From: Ornithinimicrobium sufpigmenti
GTDB taxonomy: Bacteria; Actinomycetota; Actinomycetes; Actinomycetales; Dermatophilaceae
Direction: 5' to 3'
NCBI RefSeq assembly: GCF_004322775.1
Contig: NZ_CP036403.1
Coordinates: forward strand, 3,782,001-3,846,000
Length of the DNA stretch: 64,000 nt
Position numbers and translations under genes: made by a program. Shown here one piece after another: positions 43,869 to 52,710 of this stretch (position 1 is its first letter; each line of letters starts with the position of its first letter). The notes beneath the pieces were generated by a model. That model was given only the letters and a program-made list of their open reading frames with translations. It had not been told where the DNA came from and did no database searches.

Positions 43869-45374
43869 ATGGCGCAGGACCTGGTCTTCGCGGTGCAGCG
43901 GCACCGGGCCACGGCGCGGCACTACGACTTCCGGCTGGAGCTGGACGGGGCGCTGGTCAGCTGGGCGGTGCCGAAGGGACCCACCCTCGACCCGGGCGTG
44001 CGGCGGTTGGCCATGCGGGTGCCGGACCACCCGATGGAGTACCTGCACTTCGAGGGCGTCATCCCGGAAGGAGACTACGGCGGAGGGGACGTGATCGTGT
44101 GGGACACCGGCGTCTGGGTGCCGGTGGGCACGGACGACCCGGCCAAGGCCCTTCGGGACGGCGAGCTGCACCTCGACCTGCACGGGGAGCGGCTGCACGG
44201 ACGTTTCGTGCTGGTCCGCACCGGGCAGGAGCGGGACCTCGAGCGCTGGATGCTGCTGCACAAGCACGACGAGCACGCCGTCGAGGGCTGGGAGGCCGAG
44301 GACCACCCCCGCTCGGTGCTCAGCGGGCGTACGAACGACGAGGTCAAGGCCGACCCCGACTACCTCTGGCGGTCCGACGCACCTGCCGACGAGGCGCAGG
44401 TCGGGCTCAAGCCGGCGACACCCGACCCGCCGACCGAGGACGAGCTCGCGGCGCTCGACGCCCTTGGGACGTCCGGCAGGTGGGAGGTCCTCGGCCGAAC
44501 GCTGAAGGTCACCAACCTGGACAAGGTGCTGTTCCCCGGGCGGGAGGGCGAGGAGCCGCTCACCAAGCGGGACCTCATCAGGTATGCCGCGCAGATCGCG
44601 CCCGTCTCGCTCCCCTACCTCGCCGGGCGGGCCCTCAACCTGCACCGGTACCCGGACGGGGCGGACAAGAAGGGCTTCTGGCACAAGGAGGTGCCCGACC
44701 ACGCGCCCGACTGGCTGCCACGATGGGACAACCCGGACGCCGACCCGGGCGAGACTCGCACCTACCTCGTCGTGGACGAACCGGCGGCCCTGGTGTGGGC
44801 GGCGAACTTCGGGGCGCTGGAGTGGCACCCGTGGACCTCGCCGACTGCGGCGCCGGACCGGCCCTCCTACGTCATGTTCGACATCGACCCGGGCGGGCGG
44901 ACCAGCTGGGAGGAGACGCTCGTGCTGGCCCGACTGCATCGCAGCGCCTTCGAGGCGATGGACCTGCGCGCCTACCCCAAGGTCACCGGCCGGCGAGGGA
45001 TCCAGGTCTGGGTGCCGATCCGGCGCGGCCCTGACTTCGCCCAGACCCGGCGCTGGGCGGAGAAGGTCTCCCGCAGCATCGGCGCGGTCGTCCCGGAGCT
45101 GGTGAGCTGGACGTGGGAGGTCAAGGGCCGCGGGGGCCTGGCCCGCCTGGACTACACGCAGAACGCGGTCAACAAGACGCTCGTCGCCCCGTACAGCCCC
45201 CGGCCCGCACCGGGAGCGCCCGTGTCGACGCCAATCACCTGGGACGAGCTGGACGACCCTGACCTCAGGCCAGACCGCTGGACCGTGCGGACGGTGCTGG
45301 ACCGGCTGGCCGACGTCGGCGACCCGTTCCGCGGCGTGCTGCACCTCGACCAGAAGCTCCCGCGGGTCAGGTGA
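43869..45374 (+). CDS. LigD-like 3'-phosphoesterase and polymerase protein without ligase
   Basis: 501 residues from the ATG at 43869 (an in-frame GTG is nine bases upstream). Residues 5-120 are the phosphoesterase domain: RHRATARHYDFRLELDG, WAVPKGPTLDP and FEGVIPEGDYGGG. Residues 195-495 are the archaeo-eukaryotic primase-type polymerase domain: VTNLDKVLFP, HRYPDGADKKGFWHKEVP, FDIDPGG with the catalytic D-x-D, and a late RRGIQVWVPI. There is no ATP-dependent ligase domain and no ku gene in the window. The order PE-POL differs from the mycobacterial POL-PE-LIG. Likely works in end-joining repair with a ligase encoded elsewhere. Confidence 0.88.
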   Translation: MAQDLVFAVQRHRATARHYDFRLELDGALVSWAVPKGPTLDPGVRRLAMRVPDHPMEYLHFEGVIPEGDYGGGDVIVWDTGVWVPVGTDDPAKALRDGELHLDLHGERLHGRFVLVRTGQERDLERWMLLHKHDEHAVEGWEAEDHPRSVLSGRTNDEVKADPDYLWRSDAPADEAQVGLKPATPDPPTEDELAALDALGTSGRWEVLGRTLKVTNLDKVLFPGREGEEPLTKRDLIRYAAQIAPVSLPYLAGRALNLHRYPDGADKKGFWHKEVPDHAPDWLPRWDNPDADPGETRTYLVVDEPAALVWAANFGALEWHPWTSPTAAPDRPSYVMFDIDPGGRTSWEETLVLARLHRSAFEAMDLRAYPKVTGRRGIQVWVPIRRGPDFAQTRRWAEKVSRSIGAVVPELVSWTWEVKGRGGLARLDYTQNAVNKTLVAPYSPRPAPGAPVSTPITWDELDDPDLRPDRWTVRTVLDRLADVGDPFRGVLHLDQKLPRVR

Positions 45375-45403
45375 CCGATGTCGGCCGGCCGCAACGTCGG
45401 CCC

Positions 45404-45409
45404 TAGAAT
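45404..45409 (+). promoter_or_regulatory. -10 box, probable leaderless transcript
   Basis: TAGAAT, close to the TATAAT consensus, ends five bases before the GTG of the LysE-type exporter. Confidence 0.5.
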
Positions 45410-45414
45410 CAGCC

Positions 45415-46068
45415 GTGCTCTTCGGAATCCCTGACTACTGGGCGTTCGTCGTGGCCGGCCTGATGATCATCCTGCTGCCGGGCCCGAACTCCATCTACGT
45501 GGTCTCCCAGTCCGCCCGCCGCGGCCGTGCCAGCGGGTATGCGGCCGCCGCCGGCGTGTTCCTCGGCGACGCGGTGCTCATGGCGCTGACCTACCTCGGC
45601 GCGGCGTCGGTCCTGCGCACGCAGCCCGTGCTGTTCCAGGTCGTGAAGTACCTCGGCGCGGCATACCTGGTGTGGATCGGTCTGCGCCTGGTGCTCGCCG
45701 GGCTCACCAAGATCCGTCGTCCACAGCCGACCGGGCCCGTCGAGCAGGCTCCTCAGGTCAGGGGGCACGGCTCGTTCGCGACCGCGCTGCTGCTGAGCCT
45801 GCTCAACCCGAAGGCCATCCTGTTCTACGTCGCCTTCTTCGTGCAGTTCCTCCGACCGGACGCGGCGGACCCGCTCGTCACCTTCCTAGTGCTGGCCACG
45901 ACCCTGGAGGTGCTGAGCATGCTCTACCTCAGCGTGCTCATCGTGGCCGGCACCGCTCTGGCTGCCCGCTTCCGCCAGCGCCAGCGGGCCGCCGGCGGGT
46001 TGACGGCCGGCGTCGGCACAGCCTTCATGGGCTTCGGCGTCAGTCTGGCAAGCACCACGCTGGGCTGA
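45415..46068 (+). CDS. LysE-family amino-acid exporter
   Basis: 217 residues with six membrane helices. MIILLPGPNSIYVVSQSARRGRASGYAAAAGVFLGD holds the family PGPN motif and following G-x3-G-D, and LLNPKAILFYVAFFVQF is the second signature with Asn-Pro. Substrates in the family include lysine, leucine, homoserine and others. The nearby Lrp/AsnC regulator is opposite, after a GNAT gene, so it may respond to branched-chain amino acids (inference). The 3' end overlaps the convergent GNAT gene by 29 bases. Confidence 0.88.
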   Translation: MLFGIPDYWAFVVAGLMIILLPGPNSIYVVSQSARRGRASGYAAAAGVFLGDAVLMALTYLGAASVLRTQPVLFQVVKYLGAAYLVWIGLRLVLAGLTKIRRPQPTGPVEQAPQVRGHGSFATALLLSLLNPKAILFYVAFFVQFLRPDAADPLVTFLVLATTLEVLSMLYLSVLIVAGTALAARFRQRQRAAGGLTAGVGTAFMGFGVSLASTTLG

Positions 46069-46609
46069 CGTCGAGGGGCATCGCCGACGCTGCCGTCCCG
46101 GGGTCGAAACGCAGCCGGCCGTAGGTCAGGACGTCGATCCGCTCACCGTCGATGAGGAACTTCTCCCGCTCGCGGCCCTCCTGCACGAAGCCGGCCGCCA
46201 GCGCCACCCGGCCGGAAGCCGGGTTGTTGACCCGGTGGCCCAGCTCGAGCCGCTCCAGGCCCCCGCCGTCGGGCTGGGGCTGGAGCGCCCAGTCGGCGAC
46301 CGTGGCCACCGCGCGTGCGGTCACTCCCTGGCCGCGGTGCGCCGCGTGCATCCAGTAGAAGACCCACCCGTTGCGGTTGACCTCGTCGACGCCGACCGCG
46401 ACCAGGCCAACCATCCGGTCGCCTTGGCAGATCGCGAAGGAGCGGCGGGATCTCTCTCCGAGCCACGCCACATACCCCTCCGCTGACTTCGGGTCGGTGA
46501 CGTCCCCCTGCCGCGCCATGTCGGGTGCGGACCGGAAAGCGTCGAGCACGGCCTGGGCGTCAGTCGCATGCACCGGCCGCAGCCGGTAGTCGTCCTGCGC
46601 GCCTGTCAC
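46040..46609 (-). CDS. GNAT-family N-acetyltransferase (RimJ/RimL-like)
   Basis: 189 residues from a GTG at 46609 overlapping the Lrp-gene stop (GTGA). YRLRPVHATDAQAVLDAF opens the fold, MVGLVAVGVD is the central strand, HRGQGVTARAVATVADW gives the acetyl-CoA pyrophosphate loop Q/R-x-x-G-x-G/A, and LERLELGHRVNNPASGRVALAAGFVQEGREREKF is typical of RimJ/RimL-type protein acetylases. It acetylates an amine, possibly a protein N-terminus. Co-transcribed with the regulator. Confidence 0.87.
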   Translation of the reverse strand: MTGAQDDYRLRPVHATDAQAVLDAFRSAPDMARQGDVTDPKSAEGYVAWLGERSRRSFAICQGDRMVGLVAVGVDEVNRNGWVFYWMHAAHRGQGVTARAVATVADWALQPQPDGGGLERLELGHRVNNPASGRVALAAGFVQEGREREKFLIDGERIDVLTYGRLRFDPGTAASAMPLDVSPAWCLPD

Positions 46610-47040
46610 GTCACCCACTCCTCGAAGATCAGCCAGGTCCGAGTGCCGCGGACGCCGGGGATCGCCTGGATCTGGCCCAGCACCACCTCGCGCAGCTCGT
46701 GGTTGTCGTGCGCGCGCACCTGCACCAGCATGTCGAACTCGGCGCCGACCAGCGCCACCCGCTCCACGCCCGGCAGCTCGCTGAGCGCGTCGCGGACCTC
46801 GCGCCAGGAGCCCTGCTGGATGGACACCGAGACATAGGCCGCGGTGGCCAGGCCGAGCCGGTCGGGGTCGACCTGGGCGGCATACCCGGTGATGACGCCG
46901 TCCCGGTGCAGCCGCTCCAGGCGCGTGTAGGCGCCGGCCCGGGAGATGTGCACCTGCTCGGCCAGCGCGCGCACGGACAGCCGCCCGTCGACGCGCAGCA
47001 GCGCGACGATCTGCCGGTCCGTGTCGTCCAGGGCGGCCAT
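46606..47040 (-). CDS. bkdR: Lrp/AsnC-family regulator
   Basis: 144 residues from the ATG at 47040 (MAALDDTDRQIVALL), which matches the usual family start; an ATG at 47097 would add a 19-residue non-conserved leader. N-terminal helix-turn-helix ALAEQVHISRAGAYTRLERLH, linker, then the RAM ligand-binding domain (DALSELPGVERVALVGAEFDMLVQVRA). It diverges from the branched-chain keto-acid dehydrogenase operon; such pairs are known as BkdR and bkd, where the regulator answers branched-chain amino acids. The 165-base gap would hold the operator. Symbol is by context. Confidence 0.8.
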   Translation of the reverse strand: MAALDDTDRQIVALLRVDGRLSVRALAEQVHISRAGAYTRLERLHRDGVITGYAAQVDPDRLGLATAAYVSVSIQQGSWREVRDALSELPGVERVALVGAEFDMLVQVRAHDNHELREVVLGQIQAIPGVRGTRTWLIFEEWVT

Positions 47041-47204
47041 CTGTCTGCCCGACCCACCGCGCGGGGCACCCGGTCTGGACGTCTGGCTGCTCGGCATACC
47101 GCAAGCATGCCAGATGTCCAGACTTGACCCCAGGGATGGAACGGAAACCTGCCCAGGCGCGACGATAGGGGGCAGACGTCTATCTCCCAGACACAGGAGT
47201 CTGC

Positions 47205-48380
47205 ATGACCAGCGACATCGCCGACCTCCTCCCCTGCCCCGAGCCGGTGCGCTTCCTCGCGCCGGACGGGACGAGGGTGGAGCCCTCCGCGCAGGCGGCC
47301 GCGCGCGGCTACGCCTTCCCCGAGCCGGAGGAGCTGCTCGCCGTGTGGCGCGCGATTGTGCTCGGACGCCGCTTCGACGCCCAGTCCACGGCGCTGACCA
47401 AGCAGGGGCGGCTGGCGGTCTACCCCAGCTCCCGTGGTCAGGACGCCTGCCAGGTCGCCCCGATCCTGGCGCTGGAGGAGCAGGACTGGGTCTTCCCGAC
47501 CTACCGCGACTCGATGTCGCTGGTCACCCGCGGCATCGACCCGGTCGAGGTGCTGACCCTGCTGCGCGGCGACTGGCACTGCGGCTACGACCCGCAGAGG
47601 ACCCGCACCGCCCCGCAGTGCACCCCGCTGGCCACCCAGGCCGTGCACGCCGCGGGCAGCGCGCACGCGCTCGACCGTCGCGGCGCCGGTGCCGTCGCGC
47701 TCTGCCTCATCGGCGACGGCGCGACCTCCGAGGGTGACTTCCACGAGGGCCTCAACTTCGCGGCCGTCTTCAACGCCCCGACCGTCTACCTGGTGCAGAA
47801 CAACAAGTACGCGATCTCCGTCCCCCTCGCCAAGCAGACCAAGGCGCCGACCCTGGCCTACAAGGGGATCGGGTATGGCGTGCGCTCCGAGCAGGTGGAC
47901 GGCAACGACCCTGCCGCCGTGCTGGCCGTGATGAAGGCCGCGTACGCCCATGCCCGCGGGGGCAAGGGCCCGGTGCTGGTCGAGGCGCACACCTACCGGA
48001 TGGAGGCGCACACCAACGCCGACGACGCCACCCGCTACCGCACCCCCGACGAGGTCGACGAGTGGACGGGACAGGATCCGATCGTGCGGCTGCAGACCTG
48101 GCTGGTCGCTGAGGGCCACCTGGACGAGGAGCAGATCGAGCAGGTCAGGGCGCAGGCCGAGGAGCAGGCCGCGGCGCTGCGCGACCGGATGAACGCCGAG
48201 CCGGTTGTCGAGCCGCTCTCGCTGTTCGAGCACGTGTATGCCGAGCCCACCCCCCAGCTGCTCGAGCAGCGGGCGATGGTGCAGGCCGAGCTGGCCGGTC
48301 AGGCCGCGAGCGCCGACGACGCGCAGAGCGCCGGCGCGGGGAGTTCCGGGCAGGACGCGATGAAGGAGAGCACCCGATGA
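47205..48380 (+). CDS. bkdA: Branched-chain 2-oxoacid dehydrogenase E1 alpha
   Basis: 391 residues. The ThDP motif G-D-G-x(27)-N-N is present at about 170-199 (GDGATSEGDFHEGL ... VYLVQNN), and THADDATRYR-like AHTNADDATRYR is the phosphorylation-loop region. YPSSRGQDACQVAP and FPTYRDSM match the keto-acid (bkd) rather than pyruvate branch. ACAGGAG precedes the ATG. It decarboxylates branched-chain 2-oxoacids as a heterotetramer with the next gene's product, giving acyl groups used for branched fatty acids. A 40-residue Ala/Ser/Gln-rich C-terminal tail is not conserved. Four-base overlap with bkdB. Confidence 0.9.
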   Translation: MTSDIADLLPCPEPVRFLAPDGTRVEPSAQAAARGYAFPEPEELLAVWRAIVLGRRFDAQSTALTKQGRLAVYPSSRGQDACQVAPILALEEQDWVFPTYRDSMSLVTRGIDPVEVLTLLRGDWHCGYDPQRTRTAPQCTPLATQAVHAAGSAHALDRRGAGAVALCLIGDGATSEGDFHEGLNFAAVFNAPTVYLVQNNKYAISVPLAKQTKAPTLAYKGIGYGVRSEQVDGNDPAAVLAVMKAAYAHARGGKGPVLVEAHTYRMEAHTNADDATRYRTPDEVDEWTGQDPIVRLQTWLVAEGHLDEEQIEQVRAQAEEQAAALRDRMNAEPVVEPLSLFEHVYAEPTPQLLEQRAMVQAELAGQAASADDAQSAGAGSSGQDAMKESTR

Positions 48381-49405
48381 GCCAGACCACCTTCGCCCAG
48401 GCCCTCAACCAGGCCATGCGCGACGCGATGACGCAGGACCCCGACGTGGTCGTCATGGGCGAGGACGTCGGCGCGCTCGGCGGCGTCTTCCGGATCACCG
48501 ACGGGCTGACCCGGGACTTCGGCGAGGACCGGTGCATCGACACCCCGCTCGCCGAGGCCGGGATCGCCGGCTTCGCGGTCGGGATGGCGATGCAGGGCTT
48601 CCGCCCGGTCATCGAGATGCAGTTCGACGCCTTCGGCTACCCCGCCTTCGAGCAGGTGGTCTCGCACATCGCCAAGCTGCGCAACCGCACCCAGGGCAAG
48701 CTGGCGATGCCGATCGTCATCCGGATGCCCTATGCCGGCGGCATCGGCGGCGTCGAGCACCACTGCGACTCCTCCGAGGGCTACTACATCCACACCCCCG
48801 GCCTGCACGTCGTCACCCCCTCGACCCCCGCCGACGCCTACTCGCTGCTGCGCGAGTCGATCTTCTCCGACGACCCCGTCGTCTTCATGGAGCCCAAGCC
48901 GCTCTACTGGTCCAAGGCCGACCTCGACCTGCCCCTGAGCACCGAGCCGATCGGCACGGCGGCCGTGCGGCGCTCCGGGAGCGACGTCACGCTGATCACC
49001 TACGGCCCCCAGGTGCCGAACGCGCTCAAGGCCGCCGAGGTCGCCGCCGCCGAGGAGGACTGGGACGTGGAGGTCATCGACCTGCGCAGCCTGGTGCCCT
49101 TCGACGACGCGACCGTGCAGGCCTCGGTGCGCAAGACCGGCCGGGCCGTCGTGCTCGCCGAGGCGCAGGGCTTCGGCGGCATGGGTGCCGAGATCGCCGC
49201 CCGGGTGCAGGAGCGCTGCTTCCACTCCCTGGCCGCCCCCGTGCTGCGGGTCAGCGGCCTGGACATCCCCTACCCGCCGCCCAAGCTGGAGCACACCTAC
49301 CTGCCCGGCGTGGACCGCATACTCGACACCATCGCGCGGCTGCAGTGGGACGACGAGCCGGACCTCACCCACGCCTCCTCCCACGGCACGGAGGTGGCGG
49401 TATGA
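48377..49405 (+). CDS. bkdB: Branched-chain 2-oxoacid dehydrogenase E1 beta
   Basis: 342 residues, transketolase-like pyrimidine-binding and C-terminal domains. VMGEDVGALGGVFRITDGL, IDTPLAEAGIAGFAVGMAMQG (with the ThDP-activating glutamate) and EMQFDAFGYPAFEQ are diagnostic, and EVIDLRSLVPFDDATV with KTGRAVVLAEA mark the second domain. Works with E1 alpha. Coupled to both neighbours by ATGA-type overlaps. Confidence 0.93.
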   Translation: MSQTTFAQALNQAMRDAMTQDPDVVVMGEDVGALGGVFRITDGLTRDFGEDRCIDTPLAEAGIAGFAVGMAMQGFRPVIEMQFDAFGYPAFEQVVSHIAKLRNRTQGKLAMPIVIRMPYAGGIGGVEHHCDSSEGYYIHTPGLHVVTPSTPADAYSLLRESIFSDDPVVFMEPKPLYWSKADLDLPLSTEPIGTAAVRRSGSDVTLITYGPQVPNALKAAEVAAAEEDWDVEVIDLRSLVPFDDATVQASVRKTGRAVVLAEAQGFGGMGAEIAARVQERCFHSLAAPVLRVSGLDIPYPPPKLEHTYLPGVDRILDTIARLQWDDEPDLTHASSHGTEVAV

Positions 49406-50796
49406 CGCAGGTCTTCCGTCTCCCGGACCTGGGCGAGGGACTCACCGAGGCGGAGATCGTCGCCTGGCACGTCCGGGTCGGCGACGAGGTCGGGGTCGAC
49501 CAGGAGGTCGTCACGGTCGAGACCGCCAAGGCCGCGGTCGAGGTGCCGATCCCGTTCGGCGGGACCGTCTCGGTGCTGCACGCCGAGGAGGGCCAGGTGC
49601 TCCCGGTCGGCGAGCCGTTGATCACGATCGGTGAGCAGGTTGTCGTCGGCTCCGACGCTGCCCGGGTGAATGGCACGTCGGCGGCTGCCGAGGTGGCCGT
49701 GCCCGACGGGGCAGGTGGCGAGCAGTACCGCACCGAGGAGCGCGCCGGTGCCCGTGTGCCCGAGGCCGAGGAGGACAAGCCGGAGCGACCGCTCATCGGG
49801 TATGGCGCGAGCGAGCAGCCCGTGCGCCGGACCGGCGGGCGGCGGCGCAGGCGGGGGCAGCTGGTGCCCGAGCCGATCGCGGCAGCGACACCCAGCGGCC
49901 GCCAAGCCGTGCGGGTCATCTCCCCGCTGGTCCGACGACTGATTCAACAAGCTGGTGTCGACCCCAGCGAGATTCGTCCCGGGCCGACCGGGGTCATCCG
50001 CCGCGTCGACCTTGAGGCCTATCTCACGGAGCAGCGGGGAGGGCCTGTCCCGGGTCAGGAGCGAAGTGTGTCGCCGGTCGCGGCAGAGCGTGTCACCGCT
50101 CGGGAGGCGACCCGAGTCCCGATCCAGGGCGTGCACCGGATCATGGTCGAGCGGCTGTCGACGTCGCGTCGCGAGGTCCCGGACGCCACCACCTGGGTGG
50201 ACGTGGACGCGACTCGGCTGATGAAGGCCAAGGACGCGCTCAAGGCGGCCCGGCCCGAGGCGGGGATCGGTGTGCTCCCCCTGCTGGCGCGGATCGTGGT
50301 GGCCGGGCTGGCGGCATACCCCGCCCTGAACTCCTCCGTGGACGTCGAGGCTGGCGAGATCGTCCAGCACGGCGGGATCAACCTGGGCTTCGCGGCGCAG
50401 AGCCCGCGCGGCCTCGTCGTGCCGGTGGTGCACGACGCGCATGCGCTGAGCACGGCCGAGCTGGCGCAGCGGCTGCGCGAGCTGACCGCCAGGGCGCGGG
50501 AGGGGAAGCTGTCGCCGGCCGAGATGACCGGCGGGACGTTCACGCTGAACAACTACGGCGTCTACGGCGTCGACGGCTCGACCCCGATCATCAACCACCC
50601 CGAGGCGGCGATGCTGGGCGTGGGCCGGATCGTGGACAAGCCGTGGGTGCACCGCGGGAAGCTGAAGGTGCGCAAGGTCACGCAGCTGTCGTTCACCTTC
50701 GACCACCGGGTCTGCGACGGCGGGACCGCGGGCGGCTTCCTGAGGTTCGTCGCGGACTGTGTCGAGGATCCGCGGAGGTTGCTGGCCGACCTGTGA
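49402..50796 (+). CDS. bkdC: Dihydrolipoamide acyltransferase E2
   Basis: 464 residues from the ATG at 49402. Lipoyl domain at 1-78 with the lipoylated Lys43 in ETAKAAVEVP (the A before K is common in bacterial bkd). A flexible linker of about 80 residues follows, with RRRRRG, then the E1/E3-binding domain (VISPLVRRLIQQAGVDPSEI ... GPTGVIRRVDLEAYL) at about 172-214. The catalytic domain runs from 245 to the end, with FDHRVCDGG supplying His435 and Asp439. No E3 gene is in the window. Transfers the branched acyl group to CoA. Confidence 0.93.
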   Translation: MTQVFRLPDLGEGLTEAEIVAWHVRVGDEVGVDQEVVTVETAKAAVEVPIPFGGTVSVLHAEEGQVLPVGEPLITIGEQVVVGSDAARVNGTSAAAEVAVPDGAGGEQYRTEERAGARVPEAEEDKPERPLIGYGASEQPVRRTGGRRRRRGQLVPEPIAAATPSGRQAVRVISPLVRRLIQQAGVDPSEIRPGPTGVIRRVDLEAYLTEQRGGPVPGQERSVSPVAAERVTAREATRVPIQGVHRIMVERLSTSRREVPDATTWVDVDATRLMKAKDALKAARPEAGIGVLPLLARIVVAGLAAYPALNSSVDVEAGEIVQHGGINLGFAAQSPRGLVVPVVHDAHALSTAELAQRLRELTARAREGKLSPAEMTGGTFTLNNYGVYGVDGSTPIINHPEAAMLGVGRIVDKPWVHRGKLKVRKVTQLSFTFDHRVCDGGTAGGFLRFVADCVEDPRRLLADL

Positions 50797-50799
50797 AGG

Positions 50800-50837
50800 G
50801 ACGTGACATTTGGTCCTGGCCGGATCAGTGTCACGTC
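50800..50837. terminator. Inverted repeat after the bkd operon
   Basis: gacgtgaca and tgtcacgtc are perfect nine-base complements with a 20-base spacer that can itself pair weakly. No T-run. It starts just after the E2 stop, so it may end the bkd transcript; a regulatory dyad is the alternative. Confidence 0.4.
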
Positions 50838-50875
50838 TGTCCGCAGGCAGCGCCGGGCGACCCAGCCGCGCCGCA

Positions 50876-50881
50876 TAAGGT
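50876..50881 (+). promoter_or_regulatory. -10 box, probable leaderless transcript
   Basis: TAAGGT ends six bases before the ATG of the following hypothetical gene. Confidence 0.4.
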
Positions 50882-50887
50882 CACCCC

Positions 50888-51808
50888 ATGAGCGAGATCA
50901 CCGCGCAGTCAGAGCTGGACGCGACTCCTGACCAGAAGGGCCGGTGCGAGCCACGCACCGTCGTCGCGAGCGCCCTGGCGCTAGGTGCCCTGACCCTGCC
51001 CGACCACACCCGCATGGGCAGCGGGCAGCGTCACCTGCTGCGGCTGGCGCGGTCGGCCTACGTGGGCTGGTACACCGCCGACATGGCGCGCGGCAGCTCG
51101 GTCCCCGACGTGTCCCCGGTGGCCTTCGGGGCGGTCTCGGGCATGGCGGCCGGTCTCATCACTGCGCCGATGGACGAGGCGACCGACAGGTGGGTGGCCG
51201 ACCGCCTCCGCGCCTGGGGCGTGCCCCGTCCCCGCCTGGCTCTCGCGCTCATCGGCGCAGGGATGGGAGCGCTGCTGGCCCTGGACCAGCAGCGCCAGCA
51301 GGCCTCGGTGGACGAGGACGAGCTGCTCGAGCCCGACGACTTCTTCGAGTCCGTCGACGTCCCCGACCACGCCCGGGCCCTGGTGCAGGCGATGCTCGAC
51401 GCGGCGGGGTCTCCCGCCGGCGACGCGCCCGTCCCGGCCGGGCTGGCCGGGACCGCCGCGACGCTGCGCGGCCAGCTCGACCACGCCCGGGCCTCCGTCC
51501 TGCGCGACCAGCCGCTGAGCACGGACGTGCACTTCGAGGTCCCGCCGGAGACTCCGCGCGTCGTCCCGCACACCCAGGGGTGGCCCGTGCGGGCCCACTT
51601 CGAGGCCGGTGGGCTCCCCCTGCAGGTCGAGCTGTGGATCGGCAACGGCTACCTGAGCCACCTGAGCATCATGCTGCGGGACGACGACCTGGCCGAGGAC
51701 GACCAGCGGTGGGAGATCGACATCCTCGACGTGCTGGAGTCCTGGCCGGCCCCCGAGCAGGTCCGCCTGGTGGTGGAGACCCCCGACGGCTCGCGGCCGG
51801 TCGGCTGA
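50888..51808 (+). CDS. Hypothetical protein with two membrane helices
   Basis: 306 residues. A hydrophilic N-terminus is followed by hydrophobic segments near residues 78-95 (VAFGAVSGMAAGLITAP) and 118-132 (LALALIGAGMGALLAL). The C-terminal 170 residues are acidic and predicted soluble, ending with a beta-rich part (PLQVELWIGNGYLSHLSIML). No family recognised. Likely a small membrane-attached protein of actinobacteria. Codon use is like its neighbours. Single gene between the bkd operon and convergent cueP. Confidence 0.7.
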   Translation: MSEITAQSELDATPDQKGRCEPRTVVASALALGALTLPDHTRMGSGQRHLLRLARSAYVGWYTADMARGSSVPDVSPVAFGAVSGMAAGLITAPMDEATDRWVADRLRAWGVPRPRLALALIGAGMGALLALDQQRQQASVDEDELLEPDDFFESVDVPDHARALVQAMLDAAGSPAGDAPVPAGLAGTAATLRGQLDHARASVLRDQPLSTDVHFEVPPETPRVVPHTQGWPVRAHFEAGGLPLQVELWIGNGYLSHLSIMLRDDDLAEDDQRWEIDILDVLESWPAPEQVRLVVETPDGSRPVG

Positions 51809-51866
51809 GACACACGCTGATCGGTCTGCTGGACGTCTGCTGGTCTGCCGCACCCGCGGAACTACC

Positions 51867-51928
51867 GAGCCACCTTTGCAGCTCCCCGCCACCGTTGCAA
51901 CGGTGGCGAGACCCTCCAAGGGTGGCTC
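51867..51928. terminator. Nested inverted repeats between convergent genes
   Basis: An exact 22-base palindrome (cgccaccgttg and caacggtggcg) is centred at 51897-51898. Around it lie outer arms gagccacctttg and ccaagggtggctc that pair with a one-base offset. Being between convergent genes, it probably ends both transcripts. Confidence 0.5.
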
Positions 51929-51971
51929 ACTCGCCGAAGAGGTGCCGCGCGCGCAGCCGGTCGGCTGACCC

Positions 51972-52634
51972 TCAGGCCCGCAGCTGCAGCGACGTCACGC
52001 AGGTGGGGTCGCCCTCGCCGGTCTCGAACGCCGCCACCCCGGTCAGCTCGCCCTGGGTGATCGTCACGGTGCCGTGGGCGTCCTTGGGCAGCCAGTAGCC
52101 GACGAAGCCGTTCGCCCGGGTCGTGACCTGCTCGTCGACCAACACCTCGCCGAGGTGGTCGACGATGTGGACGTGCACCTCCTCGTCCACCATCTCCCCC
52201 TGGCAGCCGCCGAGGGCGTGGAAGTGGCAGGGGTGCGTCTGGTCGACGTAGGGCGCGATCGAGACGTAGACCAGGTCGCCCGGGATGGGGACGGTGATCT
52301 CCTCCTCGCCGTCACCGAAGACGACGTCGTCGGTGCGCACCGAGGCCTGCACGCTCAGCGGCCGCTGCTCGTCCACCCGGTCCAGGGTGGTGATCGCCGC
52401 CCGGACGCCCGCCTGGGGGTCCACGCCATACCCCTCGAGCATGGCGGCCACCTCCTGGGGCAGTGGCTCGTCGGCGGAGGTGTCGGGCTCGGGGGCCGGG
52501 ACGCTGCCGACGGTGGCGGTGTCCTGAGCCGCGGCCCCAGGCGTGCCGCTGGTCGGGGCGCCTCCGTCGGCCGAGCTGCACCCGGCGATGGCGACGGCGA
52601 GCGCGGCGAGCAGGGCGGCGGAGCGGAGCGTCAT
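51972..52634 (-). CDS. cueP: CueP-family periplasmic/exported metal-binding lipoprotein
   Basis: 220 residues from the ATG at 52634, with GAAGGA upstream. Signal peptide with lipobox A-I-A-G-C (Cys19), a Ser/Thr/Pro-rich spacer to about residue 55, then the CueP-type domain: EGYGVDPQAGVRAAITTLDRVD, the metal-site string HPCHFHALGGCQGE and HVHIVDHLGEV. In Salmonella, CueP binds periplasmic copper; in this monoderm relative it would sit outside the membrane on its lipid anchor. A perfect dyad sits 25 bases upstream, so it is probably metal-induced. Confidence 0.87.
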   Translation of the reverse strand: MTLRSAALLAALAVAIAGCSSADGGAPTSGTPGAAAQDTATVGSVPAPEPDTSADEPLPQEVAAMLEGYGVDPQAGVRAAITTLDRVDEQRPLSVQASVRTDDVVFGDGEEEITVPIPGDLVYVSIAPYVDQTHPCHFHALGGCQGEMVDEEVHVHIVDHLGEVLVDEQVTTRANGFVGYWLPKDAHGTVTITQGELTGVAAFETGEGDPTCVTSLQLRA

Positions 52635-52658
52635 GGCGGGTCCTTCACGTGAGTTGTT

Positions 52659-52673
52659 ACTACGAGTCGTAGT
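52659..52673. promoter_or_regulatory. Dyad operator upstream of cueP
   Basis: Perfect inverted repeat ACTACGA-g-TCGTAGT, with further outer symmetry (GTTAC against GTAAC). It lies 25 bases before the cueP start and 38 before the YbaK-type gene on the other strand. The ACTACxA...TxGTAGT layout resembles BlaI/CopY-type repressor sites of actinobacteria (inference). No such repressor is encoded nearby. Confidence 0.6.
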
Positions 52674-52710
52674 GTAACTGTCACGCCGGCCGGTCTGGGA
52701 CGCTGAGGCC

